A stretch of DNA of 64,000 bases from DASYPQ01 sp041488095 (GTDB lineage: Bacteria; Planctomycetota; UBA1135; GCA-002686595): positions 60,408-124,407 of the forward strand of contig JBGPOP010000009.1 in assembly GCA_041488095.1 (NCBI GenBank). The letters run 5' to 3'. The notes beneath the pieces were generated by a model. That model did not search any database and was not told where the DNA came from. It worked only from the letters and a program-made list of their open reading frames with translations. The number at the start of each line of letters is the position of its first letter. The first letter of the stretch is position 1. Shown piece by piece: positions 25,827-36,345 of this stretch. The position numbers and the translations under genes were made by a program.

Positions 25827-28800
25827 ATGGCACGCCGCACGCAACGACCCCCGACCGCCGGAGCGAACCACCTCGAGTGGCTGCGCCTCGTCGAGGTGTC
25901 GGGTCCGTTCCTGTCGCTGCCGGTCCTGAAGGAAGCTCTCCCTCAGGGACTCGAAGCCGACGACCGCGACGTGCGAGCCGAGCTGAAGGCCGCACACGCG
26001 GAGTGGAACGCGCACAACGACGATCGCGCCTACCACTCCCAGTGGATCCGCTTCGTGCTCGCCCGCGCTCTGGAGTACGGACCCGAAGTCCTCGTCGATG
26101 GTCAGGGGATCCCAGCCAAGCTTCGCGTGCGCGCCGCGCTGCACAACGAGACGCTGCAACCCGACTTCGCCGTTCTCGGAATGGCCGCCGAGGGCGAGCG
26201 CCCCGCACTCATCGTGATCGCGGTCCACGAGCCCGGCACCGACCTCGAGCGCGCGCTGGAAGGAGCCAAGTGGAAGGCGTCGCCGCTGACACGGATGGTC
26301 GAGCTGCTACGCGGCTCCTCAGACTCCGACCTGTCGCTCGGCCTCGTGACGAACGGCGAGCAGTGGGTGCTCGTCTCCGCTCCGCGCAAGGGCACGTCGA
26401 CGTTCGTGACCTGGCACGCCTCGCTGTGGTTCGAGGAGAAGATCACGCTCCAGTCGTTCCGCACGCTGCTCGGCGTCCGCCGGACGCTCGGAGCCGTTGA
26501 CGACACGCTCGAGCGCCTGATCGAGCGCAGCGCCGAGCACCAGCACGACGTCACGATCCAGCTCGGCTTGCAGGTGCGCGAAGCGATCGAGCTGCTCGTG
26601 CGCCGCATCGACGAACTCGACCGGCGCGCTAACCGCACGGTCCTCGCCGGAGTCTCGGAGAAGCAGGTCTACGAGGCTGCCGTCACGGTGATGATGCGCC
26701 TCGTCTTCGTATTCTATCTGGAGGAACAGGCCGACCTGTACTTCCCAGTCGCGAAGTCGACCTTCTATCAGAGGCACTACGCGCTCTCGCCGCTCGGTGC
26801 GACGCTGCGCGCCGAAGCGGACCGTCTCGGCCCCGACGTGCTCGAACGCCGCTCGTCGGCGTGGTGCCGATTGCTGGCCGCGTTCCGCGCGATCCACGGC
26901 GGTGTCATCCACGAGGACATGCGCTTGCCCGCGTACGGCGGCCATCTCTTCGATCCCGACCGCTTCCCGTTCCTCGAAGGACGCAAGCCGGGCGAGAGCT
27001 GGCGCATTGTCCAGGCGTCGCCACTCGGCGTCGACGACGCTACGGTGCTCTTCGTGCTCGAGGCGTTGCAGGTCCTCCGCGTGCGCGACACGGGCACGAA
27101 CGGTGCCGAGACGCGCCGTCTTTCGTTCCGCGAGCTGGGTGTCGAGCAGATCGGAAACGTCTACGAGAGCCTGCTCGATCACACCGCGAAACGCGCGGTC
27201 GATGCCGTAGTAAGCCTCAAGGGAGTGAAGGGTGAGGAGCCCGAGGTCGAGTTGCACGAGCTGGAGCAGCGCTACGCCGCGGGCGACCCGACGAAGCTCG
27301 TCTCGTTCGTGAAAGAGAAAACGGGACGATCCGAGCCCGCGATCACGAAGGACCTTGAGTACGAGATCGAAGACGACTCAGCGCGCTGGCTTGTTGCCTG
27401 CGGCAACGACCGCGAGCTGTACGGGCGAGTGAAGCCCATCGCCGGGTTGGTCCGCGAGGATCGTCGACAGCTGCCGGTCGTGTACGCGAAAGACAGTGTG
27501 TACGTCACGGCTGGAGCGGATCGGCGCAGCACGGGCACGCACTACACGCCGCCGAGCCTGACTGAGCCAATCGTCAAGCACACGCTTGAGCCGCTGGTAT
27601 ACGAAGGGCCTGCCAAGGGCCTGCGCCAAGAGGAGTGGAAGCTCAGAACATCGAGGGCAATTCTCGATCTCAAGGTCTGTGACCTAGCGTGTGGTTCCGG
27701 TGCATTCCTGGTGCAGGCGTGCCGCTACCTGTCGGATCGCCTGGTTGAAGCGTGGCAGGTGCTTGAGGATGCCAACCCTGGGCGACTGTTGGTTTCACCG
27801 ACGGGTGATCTCTCTGAAGGGCGAACGGACGAGCGTGTGATCGCTCGGGACACGAGCGAGCGCACCGCGATTGCGCGACGCGCGGTCGTTGACCGCTGTC
27901 TTTACGGAGTAGACGTGAACTCGGCAGCAGTTGAAATGGCCAAACTCTCGCTCTGGCTGATCACTTTGCAACGCGACCGACCCTTCACGTTCCTCGACCA
28001 TGCACTCAAGTGCGGCGATTCACTGCTCGGTGTTAGCTCCGTCAAGCAAGTTGAGAACTTCAGCCTCCGACCTGGCGAACGGCAGGCTACGTTCGCCAAC
28101 GCAAACCTATCTCGCCACGTGGAGGAAGCATCCACCAAGCGCCGGACGCTGGAGGACCTATCTTCGAACGATCACGCGCAGATTGAGTCCAAGCACCTCC
28201 TTCACTCTGAGGCTGAAGCCGCCACAGCAAGGGTCAAGGTCATTGCTGATGCGCTCATCGCCCTCGAACTGCTCGGCCTTGACGGTGACCAGTATGAACA
28301 ACGTCGGGCTGATGCCGCTGACCGCGCAGACTTGGCGATGATGCGGTCCATCCCCGAGTCTTATGCCCACATCGGCGAACAACTCGGCAATAGTCGCGGC
28401 TTTCATTGGCCCCTAGAGTTCCCGGAGGTCTTCGGTGGTGGCGGCTTTGACGCATTCGTGGGGAACCCGCCTTTCATGGGAGCAAAGCGCATTACCGGTA
28501 GTGTGGGCACCGCCTACCGCAACTACCTCGTCAGGCACACTGCTAGGCAGAAGAGCGGCAACGCTGACCTCTGCGCCTACTTCGTTCTCCGTGCGGCCGC
28601 GCTACTACGCGACAGCGGTTGTCTTGGACTAATCGTCACGAACTCAATTGCCCAGGGTGATACGCGCGCAGTCGGCCTCGATCAATTGGTGACGGACACG
28701 TTTCCGGTGCATAGGGCGATTGCGAGCCGAGCATGGCCGGGGAGTGCCAGTGTTGAAGTGGCGCTGCTTTGGATGCACAAAGCACGTTGGAATGCGACAT

Positions 28801-29984
28801 CGCTGCTCGATGATCAACCCGTTGTGGGGATCTCGTCCTCCCTGACGGCAGCCGAGAACGCGGGGCGACCGCAATTGCTGAAACGGAATTCAGGGTTGTG
28901 TTTCCAAGGGTCCAACATCCTCGGAACCGGATTCATGTTGGGCCGCGAGGAGGCACAACGGTTGATCGCCAAGGACGCTCGCAACCGGGACGTCTTGTTC
29001 CCTTACCTCAATGGCGAAGAACTAAATGCAAGCCCGGACCAGTCTGGCGCCCGGTGGATAGTCAACTTCTGTGACTGGCCGCTGGACAGGGAGTCTGCGG
29101 GAGCTGAGTACAGTGGCCCTCTCGCGAGCGACTACGGTGATTGCCTACAGCTCATTCGTGATAGGGTCAAACCCGAAAGAGATGCGCTGGGACTCAAGAG
29201 CGACGCCTCTGCGAAGGGTTACGCGCGACTGTGGTGGCAGTACGCGAGAAAAGCAATTGCCCTCTACATCGGCATTCGTGGAGTGGGTCGAGTCCTCGCG
29301 ATGGCCAGGACTAGCAATACTCAGAGCCCAGCATTCGTCCAAAATGGCATGGTGTACTCGGACGCGCTCGTAGTGTTCGCAATGTCTGGATCCGAGTCGT
29401 TTGCTGTTCTGGCCAGTAGCCTGCACGTTGAATGGGTGCTTAGGCACAGAGGAACTATGAGGACGGACACGGTCTACAAGCCTGCGGACTGCTTCGAGAC
29501 GTTCCCCTTCCCGGCCCGCTCGCAAGATCGATTGGCGACGGTCGGTGAGACCTACCATGAGTACCGGCGTCAGCTAATGATCACGCGGCAGGAAGGGCTT
29601 ACGAAGACCTATAACCGCGTTCACACACCAGGAGAGAGATCGGAGGATATCGCACGTCTACGGGTGTTGCGCGTTGAGTTGGACCAAGCCGTGGCCGACG
29701 CCTACGGCTGGAGCGATTTGAGCTTGGGGCACGACTTCCACGAGGGGAAGTTGGGCGTTCGCTACACCATCAATGAACCAGCACGGCGAGCCATACTCGA
29801 CCGGCTCCTGTCCCTGAACCATCGGCGGTATCAGGAGGAGGTAGAGGCTGGACTCCACGAGAAGGCTTCAAGTACGAAGCATCGAAAAGATCGCACCACG
29901 ACAAGATCCGCTGCGGCACCTCAGCGAGACCTCGCGTTTGGTGTCGAAAGCCCATCACGCGAGGCACCCAAGCATGACGAATAG
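25827..29984 (+). CDS. drmMI: DISARM adenine methyltransferase DrmMI
   Basis: A DNA N6-adenine methyltransferase of about 1385 residues, related to PglX/type IIG enzymes, that marks host DNA as self. The SAM-binding motif DLACGSGAFLVQAC is near residue 619 and the catalytic NPPF motif (FVGNPPFMG) near 880; target-recognition sequence probably follows. An in-frame GTG at 25806 overlapping the drmD stop (GTGA) is an equally plausible start. Codon choice becomes visibly less G+C-biased from about 27.5 kb to the end, so the catalytic and recognition half may have been exchanged by recombination. Confidence 0.92.
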   Translation: MARRTQRPPTAGANHLEWLRLVEVSGPFLSLPVLKEALPQGLEADDRDVRAELKAAHAEWNAHNDDRAYHSQWIRFVLARALEYGPEVLVDGQGIPAKLRVRAALHNETLQPDFAVLGMAAEGERPALIVIAVHEPGTDLERALEGAKWKASPLTRMVELLRGSSDSDLSLGLVTNGEQWVLVSAPRKGTSTFVTWHASLWFEEKITLQSFRTLLGVRRTLGAVDDTLERLIERSAEHQHDVTIQLGLQVREAIELLVRRIDELDRRANRTVLAGVSEKQVYEAAVTVMMRLVFVFYLEEQADLYFPVAKSTFYQRHYALSPLGATLRAEADRLGPDVLERRSSAWCRLLAAFRAIHGGVIHEDMRLPAYGGHLFDPDRFPFLEGRKPGESWRIVQASPLGVDDATVLFVLEALQVLRVRDTGTNGAETRRLSFRELGVEQIGNVYESLLDHTAKRAVDAVVSLKGVKGEEPEVELHELEQRYAAGDPTKLVSFVKEKTGRSEPAITKDLEYEIEDDSARWLVACGNDRELYGRVKPIAGLVREDRRQLPVVYAKDSVYVTAGADRRSTGTHYTPPSLTEPIVKHTLEPLVYEGPAKGLRQEEWKLRTSRAILDLKVCDLACGSGAFLVQACRYLSDRLVEAWQVLEDANPGRLLVSPTGDLSEGRTDERVIARDTSERTAIARRAVVDRCLYGVDVNSAAVEMAKLSLWLITLQRDRPFTFLDHALKCGDSLLGVSSVKQVENFSLRPGERQATFANANLSRHVEEASTKRRTLEDLSSNDHAQIESKHLLHSEAEAATARVKVIADALIALELLGLDGDQYEQRRADAADRADLAMMRSIPESYAHIGEQLGNSRGFHWPLEFPEVFGGGGFDAFVGNPPFMGAKRITGSVGTAYRNYLVRHTARQKSGNADLCAYFVLRAAALLRDSGCLGLIVTNSIAQGDTRAVGLDQLVTDTFPVHRAIASRAWPGSASVEVALLWMHKARWNATSLLDDQPVVGISSSLTAAENAGRPQLLKRNSGLCFQGSNILGTGFMLGREEAQRLIAKDARNRDVLFPYLNGEELNASPDQSGARWIVNFCDWPLDRESAGAEYSGPLASDYGDCLQLIRDRVKPERDALGLKSDASAKGYARLWWQYARKAIALYIGIRGVGRVLAMARTSNTQSPAFVQNGMVYSDALVVFAMSGSESFAVLASSLHVEWVLRHRGTMRTDTVYKPADCFETFPFPARSQDRLATVGETYHEYRRQLMITRQEGLTKTYNRVHTPGERSEDIARLRVLRVELDQAVADAYGWSDLSLGHDFHEGKLGVRYTINEPARRAILDRLLSLNHRRYQEEVEAGLHEKASSTKHRKDRTTTRSAAAPQRDLAFGVESPSREAPKHDE

Positions 29985-32900
29985 CCATGCACTTGCAGGC
30001 CCCGGTGGCGGCCCTGACAACGCACGCGAGGGGCGGGTGATGGATGGGCTGTCCGCGAGTCCTGCGGCCTCTTCAATCCGTGAGGAGCTTCGGCGACTCG
30101 TACGGCTTGAGCTGATGGGACCCGCGGGCAGCGATGATGAGGAGATCGACGAGTCCTCGATCAAGGACCGCTACCTCGTCGGCATGCTGGCGCCTCGGGA
30201 CGCCGAGGTTGGTGCGGATCAGGACGACGACCTCGCTGTCAACGAGCGCAGCGCCGACGAGAACAACGACAGTGACCGCTCCGGAGTGCGCACGGGGACA
30301 ATGTTCCCATCGTCACTCGGCCTTAGTTTCGTCGTCGCGAAGCGCGTGGCGCAGGTTCGGGTTACAGCCAACTGGGGCCAGTACCAGCGAACGGACAGCG
30401 TCTCGCTCAAGACCAAGAGTGGCAACCCACAGAAGGTCTGGAAGCGGACTTCCTACGGCGGCAAGCCGTTCACGGTTGTGCTGCGCGAAGGACCGATCTC
30501 GAAGGTCAGCTCCGATCCACGCCAGCCCGACGTTCATGTTGAGGGCATCGTCCGACCGCTGAACGATCAGTGGGTCGTGACTCTCTTCCTAGTCAATGAG
30601 CAGGAGGAAGTGCAGGACGAGAAGGCGGGCAGCGCGTGGCTCTTCCAAGTCGAGCTGGCCGTCGAGGGCGTCGACGGCTCCTCGGTGTTCGAGCGTCGGC
30701 CGTCGATGCGCGGCAAGTTCGACGACGGCACCGACCTGTCCCGTGAAGAGCGCGAGATGGCGATGCTGTACCGACGCCACGGCGAGTTTGCCGTCGGGCA
30801 CGGCACTGCCACCCATGCCGAGGTCGATCTGAAGGATGCCTGGAAGGCGCGGCGACTGACGACCGTCGCGATGCCAACGTCCGAAGTAGAGCGCGTCGAC
30901 GCGCCCACCGAGAACGATGAGGGCTTCGAGAATCTCCGGGGCCTCGAGCTGGACATGAAGAAGCTGGCCTCCAAGTCTCGGGCTGAACTCGGGACCGCGC
31001 TCCGGCCCATCGTGTTTGCGTACCAGCGTTGGATCGAGCTTCGGGGAGGCGAGGTCGGCAATCCAGCCGCGAGACTCGACGAGTACCAGCCGCCTGCGCG
31101 GGACGCGATCACGATTTGCCGCGCGGCGCTACGCCGAATCGAGGCGGGCATCGCGCTGCTCGAGCGCGACGAGCAGGCGGCTGAGTCGTTCCGCTTCGCC
31201 AACCGCGCAATGTGGCAGCAGCGCATCCACTCGAAGTTCGCCGAAGATCGCAGGCGTGGTCGGAAGCCCGACCTCGATGCCATCGACGCGGATCCGGCGA
31301 ACCACTTGTGGAGGCCGTTCCAGGTCGCGTTCATCCTGCTCAACCTTCCGAGCTGCACCGATCTCCATCACCCCGAGCGCAGTCATGCGACCGAGGCGAT
31401 CGCGGACCTCCTGTGGTTCCCGACGGGCGGAGGCAAGACGGAGGCGTACCTGGGGCTGTCCGCCTACGTGATGGGGCTGCGCCGTCTTCAGGGGATGGTC
31501 GAAGGCCACTCCGGCGAGAAGGGCATCGCCGTATTGATGCGCTACACGCTTCGCCTGCTGACGCTCCAACAGTTCCAGCGCGCGTCCGTTCTCGTCTGCG
31601 CGTGCGAGGTCATCCGCCGAGAGGCACTTGAGAGTGGCGACAAGCGTTGGGGTGAGGAGCCCTTCCGCATCGGCATCTGGGTTGGTTCGCGCACGACGCC
31701 GAACTGGACCGAGGAGGCGCACGAGTACATCCAGGAGGTACGCGGCGGTGGCGCTGGGCGTCACAACCGGACCGGCGCGAGCGGATCGCCCGCGCAGCTC
31801 ACTGCGTGTCCGTGGTGCGGGTCGCCCATCGACGAGGGGCGCGACATCGAAGTCGAGACGGTTCCCCAGGGACGCTGCCGCACGATCACGTACTGCGGAG
31901 ACCCCTACGGCCAGTGCATGTTCAGTAAGGCCAAGTCCAAAGACGAGGGCCTTCCCGTCCTCGTGGTCGACGAGGAAATCTACCGACGTCCGCCGTCGTT
32001 GCTGATTGCGACGGTCGACAAGTTCGCGCAGATGCCGTGGAACGGCGCAACGCAGAACTTGTTCGGTCGCGTGTCGCGACTGTGCCCTCGACACGGCTTC
32101 CGCGCGTCGGACCTCGACGATGCCGACTCGCATCCGGCGAAGGGCTCGCATCCGGCGACGAAGACGATCGACCACCCGCCGCTTCGGCCGCCGGATCTCA
32201 TCATCCAGGACGAGTTGCACCTGATCTCTGGTCCTCTCGGGAGCTTGGTTGGGTTGTACGAGACCGCAGTCGACGCGATGTGTACCTGGACCGTCGGCGG
32301 CAAGACGGTGCGGCCCAAGGTCGTCGTGTCCACGGCGACGATCCGCAACGCGGCACACCAGGTGCGCTCGCTCTTCCTGCGCAAGGTCGCCGTGTTCCCG
32401 CCGCCCGGCACCGACATCGCGGACAACTTCTTCTCGATCCGTCGGAAGTCGACCGAGGACGCGCCGGGGCGGCTGTACGTTGGAGTCTGCGCGCCGGGGC
32501 GTCGACTGAAGGGCGTCCTGATCCGAACGTACACGGCCTACCTCGCCGCGACGTGGCTCCTGTACGAGAAGCAGTACGGCAAGCACACCGATCCGTGGTG
32601 CACGCTGGTCGGCTACTTCAACTCGCTCCGCGAACTCGGAGGGATGCGGCGTCTCGTGGACGACGACGTCGCCAACCGATTGCTGCGCATGAACGAGCGC
32701 GGCCTCGCGCGTCGGCCGAGACCGTTGGTCGAGGAACTGACCTCACGGAGGAACTCGACCGAGATCCCCGGCCTGCTCGACCTGATGGAGGCCGTGTTCG
32801 ATCCGGCGCTAGAGAAGCAACGCGAAGCCGAACGCAAGGCGCGCACGACGTTCACCTCGCAGAAGCCGATCGACGTACTGCTCTCGACGAACATGATCTC

Positions 32901-33534
32901 GGTCGGCGTCGACATCGGTCGACTCGGGCTCATGGTCGTCGCTGGTCAGCCGAAGAGCACGGCCGAGTACATTCAGGCGACGAGCCGTGTCGGTCGTCGC
33001 CATCCGGGCATCGTCTGCACGGTCTACAACTGGGCACGGCCTCGCGACCTGTCGCACTACGAACGGTTCGAGCACTACCACGCGACGTTTTACGAGCAGG
33101 TCGAGCCGCTCTCGGTCACGCCGTTCTCTGCTCGCGCGATCGACCGTGGAATCACCGCGTTGCTTGTTTCGCTGTCGCGACTCCGATCGAGCAACCTGTC
33201 ACCGAACATGGGCGCATCACAGATCCAACTGACCGATGCTTCGGCGCTCGCAGCAATCGAAGAAGTGCGCGTCAGGATCGCGGGTGTGATGGGTGATCAG
33301 CCGCTCGCCGACGAGATCGCAGCTCGTCTCAAACGAGTCCTCGACGATTGGGTGAACCTCGCGCGGAAGAGGCCCGCCATGACGTTCAAGAAGACACGCG
33401 GCGGTTCTCCGTGGCTCCTGCTCAAACCGGAGGAGCAGGACTGGGAGACGTTCACCTGTCTGAACTCTCTCCGTGACGTCGAGCCGTCGCCCGGCCTCGT
33501 CCTTCAAGAGGACGCTACGAAGGGGAGTAGCTGA
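29974..33534 (+). CDS. drmA: DISARM helicase DrmA
   Basis: The core DISARM helicase of about 1186 residues with a DUF1998-associated helicase architecture. Walker A reads FPTGGGKTEAYL (near 482), the DEAD-like box IIQDELHLIS (near 745), and the C-terminal helicase motifs STNMISVGVDIGRLG and YIQATSRVGR. A CPWCG and an FSKAK-flanked Cys cluster in the middle could bind zinc. Its start overlaps drmMI by 11 bases; an ATG at 30040 with a GAGGGG six bases ahead is a good alternative. DrmA works with DrmB as the conserved DISARM core that acts on unmodified phage DNA. Confidence 0.93.
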   Translation: MTNSHALAGPGGGPDNAREGRVMDGLSASPAASSIREELRRLVRLELMGPAGSDDEEIDESSIKDRYLVGMLAPRDAEVGADQDDDLAVNERSADENNDSDRSGVRTGTMFPSSLGLSFVVAKRVAQVRVTANWGQYQRTDSVSLKTKSGNPQKVWKRTSYGGKPFTVVLREGPISKVSSDPRQPDVHVEGIVRPLNDQWVVTLFLVNEQEEVQDEKAGSAWLFQVELAVEGVDGSSVFERRPSMRGKFDDGTDLSREEREMAMLYRRHGEFAVGHGTATHAEVDLKDAWKARRLTTVAMPTSEVERVDAPTENDEGFENLRGLELDMKKLASKSRAELGTALRPIVFAYQRWIELRGGEVGNPAARLDEYQPPARDAITICRAALRRIEAGIALLERDEQAAESFRFANRAMWQQRIHSKFAEDRRRGRKPDLDAIDADPANHLWRPFQVAFILLNLPSCTDLHHPERSHATEAIADLLWFPTGGGKTEAYLGLSAYVMGLRRLQGMVEGHSGEKGIAVLMRYTLRLLTLQQFQRASVLVCACEVIRREALESGDKRWGEEPFRIGIWVGSRTTPNWTEEAHEYIQEVRGGGAGRHNRTGASGSPAQLTACPWCGSPIDEGRDIEVETVPQGRCRTITYCGDPYGQCMFSKAKSKDEGLPVLVVDEEIYRRPPSLLIATVDKFAQMPWNGATQNLFGRVSRLCPRHGFRASDLDDADSHPAKGSHPATKTIDHPPLRPPDLIIQDELHLISGPLGSLVGLYETAVDAMCTWTVGGKTVRPKVVVSTATIRNAAHQVRSLFLRKVAVFPPPGTDIADNFFSIRRKSTEDAPGRLYVGVCAPGRRLKGVLIRTYTAYLAATWLLYEKQYGKHTDPWCTLVGYFNSLRELGGMRRLVDDDVANRLLRMNERGLARRPRPLVEELTSRRNSTEIPGLLDLMEAVFDPALEKQREAERKARTTFTSQKPIDVLLSTNMISVGVDIGRLGLMVVAGQPKSTAEYIQATSRVGRRHPGIVCTVYNWARPRDLSHYERFEHYHATFYEQVEPLSVTPFSARAIDRGITALLVSLSRLRSSNLSPNMGASQIQLTDASALAAIEEVRVRIAGVMGDQPLADEIAARLKRVLDDWVNLARKRPAMTFKKTRGGSPWLLLKPEEQDWETFTCLNSLRDVEPSPGLVLQEDATKGSS

Positions 33535-33537
33535 GCC

Positions 33538-35412
33538 ATGACGTTCGCACCCTTCCGTGTCGGACAGGCCAGACGAAGTCAGATCCTGCACACCTACGGC
33601 GTGGGTTCGATCGTCGACCTTCCGCGCATGTCCGTCATGCCCTCGGGTCTCGAACAATGGCCGGCACCGTCACCGCTCAACGAAATCACGGAGGATCGGT
33701 TGCTCGCCTTGGTGCAGAACCATCTAGGCGGCCAAGTGCAGCGGCTCGTCGCTCCGATCTATCGAGACGGCAGCGACCCCTTCAGCGACGACGCGCGCAC
33801 CGGCGTGCCGGTCGTCACGTTCCCGCGCTGGGTGCGTTGTCCGCGCTGTCAGACGCTCGCGCCGCTCGACCTCGGGATCTTCAAGCTCAAGGAAGAGCAC
33901 TACCGACCGGATCGCACCTGCTACCTTCATGCAAACTGTGCCGTCGGCAAGCCGCCGCAGGTCGTGCCGGCGAGATTCGTCATGGCGTGCCGAAACGGGC
34001 ACTTGGACGACTTCCCCTGGGACGAATTCATCGCCCACAAGACTCCGGGGTGTCGTGGTCCGCTCGAGTTCCAGGAGAGCGGGCTGTCGTCGGAAGTCGC
34101 AGACCTGCGCGTGTTCTGCAAGGGATGTGGTACGGGCAAGCCGATGACACTCGCGTTCGGCGACAATGCGCTGAAGCACTTGCCGCAGCAATGCGCGGGG
34201 AAGCACCCGCACCTCGGGCGCGATTACGAGGACAAGGGATGCACGGAAGAACCGCGCGTCATGCTCATCGGCGCGTCGAACCTGTGGTTCTCGATCCAAC
34301 TGTCCGCGTTGTCACTGCCGACGGACAAGGGCAAGCTGCGGCAGAGGGTCGACGAGACCTGGAGTGTCCTGAAGGAAGTGACGAGCGCCGATCAGCTCAA
34401 GCCGCTGCTCATGGTGCTGACGCAATTCAGTGCGTGGTCGCAGGCCGAAGTGTGGGCGGCCATCGAGGAGCGTCGACGCGCTACAGGAGCCGGGGTGACA
34501 GTCCGATCTGTCGCCGACCTACGACGCGAGGAGTGGGCCGTGCTCACGAACCCCGCGGCAGCGCCGAAGACCGACGACTTCCGTGTGCGGTCCGCAAAGG
34601 TTCCGAAGGGCTTCGAGAAGTTCATCGCAGATGTCGTTCTCGTGGAGCGGTTGCGGGTCGTGCGTGCGTGCGTCGGCTTCACTCGCGTCGACTCGCCGGG
34701 CGACTTCGGAGATCCGGCACAGATTCCCCAGGCGCAGCGCGCACCGCTATCGCGAGGCGCTCCAACCTGGGTGCCTTCGACCGAAGTTCGTGGCGAAGGC
34801 GTCTTTCTCAGGCTGCGCGAGGACACGCTGTCCGCGTGGCTCGACGGTGACGAGGCGAAGAAGCTCGACGACGAGTTTCGCCGCGCTCACATCTCCTTCC
34901 GCCGCGCTCGAAACATCCCCAACCCCGAGGACCAGTATCCGGGCCTGCGCTACGTCGTCCTGCACACCCTCTCGCACACGCTACTGCGGCAGTTCGCCAT
35001 CGAGTGCGGTTACTCGGCGGCCAGCATCGAGGAGCGGATCTACTCCGCCGGGCCTGGAGACGATGGCGGCCCGATGGCCGGCATCCTCCTTTTTACCGCC
35101 GCCGCTGACAGCGAAGGGACTCTCGGTGGCCTCGTCGCGCTCGGCGAACCGGAATCGCTGCGACGTCACCTGACCATTGGTCTCCAGCGGCTTCAGCTCT
35201 GCTCGTCGGATCCACTTTGCGCGGAGCACCGGCCCGAACCTGGTCGCGGAGTGCTCCACGGCACCGCGTGCCACTCGTGCCTGTTCGTCTCCGAGACCTC
35301 GTGTGAGAGAGGGAACAAGTTCCTCGACCGCGCGGTTCTCGCCGCTACGGTCCGAAAACCGATCGCACCTTGGATGGCGGAGGCCCCAAGTTCACATGGA
35401 TCCGCGCGCTGA
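33538..35412 (+). CDS. drmB: DISARM protein DrmB (DUF1998)
   Basis: DUF1998 protein of 624 residues, the partner of DrmA. The N-terminus RRSQILHTYGVGSIVDLP is characteristic. Cysteine pairs (CPRCQTLAPL, FCKGCGTG) and a C-terminal CHSCLFVSETSC suggest zinc binding, and VVLHTLSHTLLRQFAIECGY marks the DUF1998 core. It begins three bases after drmA and overlaps drmC by 17 bases, so it is co-translated. DrmA-DrmB complexes are proposed to recognise DNA ends and phage DNA entering the cell. Confidence 0.93.
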   Translation: MTFAPFRVGQARRSQILHTYGVGSIVDLPRMSVMPSGLEQWPAPSPLNEITEDRLLALVQNHLGGQVQRLVAPIYRDGSDPFSDDARTGVPVVTFPRWVRCPRCQTLAPLDLGIFKLKEEHYRPDRTCYLHANCAVGKPPQVVPARFVMACRNGHLDDFPWDEFIAHKTPGCRGPLEFQESGLSSEVADLRVFCKGCGTGKPMTLAFGDNALKHLPQQCAGKHPHLGRDYEDKGCTEEPRVMLIGASNLWFSIQLSALSLPTDKGKLRQRVDETWSVLKEVTSADQLKPLLMVLTQFSAWSQAEVWAAIEERRRATGAGVTVRSVADLRREEWAVLTNPAAAPKTDDFRVRSAKVPKGFEKFIADVVLVERLRVVRACVGFTRVDSPGDFGDPAQIPQAQRAPLSRGAPTWVPSTEVRGEGVFLRLREDTLSAWLDGDEAKKLDDEFRRAHISFRRARNIPNPEDQYPGLRYVVLHTLSHTLLRQFAIECGYSAASIEERIYSAGPGDDGGPMAGILLFTAAADSEGTLGGLVALGEPESLRRHLTIGLQRLQLCSSDPLCAEHRPEPGRGVLHGTACHSCLFVSETSCERGNKFLDRAVLAATVRKPIAPWMAEAPSSHGSAR

Positions 35413-36217
35413 ACTAGTCGCCCAGAGGATTGCCGAGATGGTCGCCGACCTGCCGGCGTCTGTTGCCGAGGAACTCGTCGGACACATGCAGTCCCTTGGG
35501 GCGACTCCTGGCGATCGCGTCGGAACCGACCCGACGCCGCCGGGCTTTCCCGCAGATTGCCGGGACGGAGTCAACGCCCTCGTCGCCGCGTGGCGCTTGA
35601 GCGGCAGCGCCGTGTCCGCGCACGCCCTCGGGCTCGCGATCTCTAGTGCATCGCGAGCGGTAGAGGCAGAGCGCCTCGGCGAGCGCGTCGAACTCGTCTG
35701 GTCAGGCCCCGCGAAGCCCGGCACCTCGCTGCGCCGAACCGAGCAGGCCCTGACCGAACTGGTCCAGAGTGCCCGCAACGAGCTGTGGATCGTCTCCTAC
35801 GTCGCGTACTCCGTGAGCGGACTCCGCGACGCCCTCGGCGACGCCTTACGACGTGGCGTCCGAGTCTGTCTCCTGCTTGAGTCACGTGAGTCTGGCGGCG
35901 GCCGGATCACTCACGACGGCATCGCGGCGCTCCAGTCCGTCGTCGATCTCGGAGCTGTCGTGTACGAGTGGCCGCTCGATCGCCGCCCGAAGACCGGACG
36001 TGGCAGCCCAGGTTCGCTGCACGCGAAGTTCGCCCTCGCCGATGGTTCGATGCTATTCGTGACCAGCGCCAACCTCACCGAGGCGGCGTTCGAGACGAAC
36101 ATAGAGCTTGGCGTGGTAATACGTGGTGGAACGCAGCCACGGCGACTGGCAGAGAAGGTCACATGGCTCGTCGAATCCGGCACAATCCAGGAGGTCGGTG
36201 ACAACGCGCCAGATTGA
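35396..36217 (+). CDS. drmC: DISARM phospholipase D-like protein DrmC
   Basis: A 273-residue PLD-superfamily protein with one HKD-type motif (LHAKFALADGSM followed by TSANLTEAAFETN), the standard DrmC layout; one-motif PLD proteins usually act as dimers and many are nucleases. The ATG at 35396 overlaps the drmB end, with GGAGG 12 bases upstream. It is the last canonical class 1 DISARM gene; in published systems DrmC is less essential than DrmA and DrmB. Confidence 0.9.
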   Translation: MDPRAELVAQRIAEMVADLPASVAEELVGHMQSLGATPGDRVGTDPTPPGFPADCRDGVNALVAAWRLSGSAVSAHALGLAISSASRAVEAERLGERVELVWSGPAKPGTSLRRTEQALTELVQSARNELWIVSYVAYSVSGLRDALGDALRRGVRVCLLLESRESGGGRITHDGIAALQSVVDLGAVVYEWPLDRRPKTGRGSPGSLHAKFALADGSMLFVTSANLTEAAFETNIELGVVIRGGTQPRRLAEKVTWLVESGTIQEVGDNAPD

Positions 36218-36345
36218 AGAGGCGCGGTGAGAGTTCCGCGCTTGATTCAGCCGCTTTCGCTACGCGGGGCTCCTGTGACGAGCGCGAACACCAAGTCAGC
36301 AGTCCACCGTCCGGCGAAGAAGGCCCGCACACGAAAGACCAGTCG

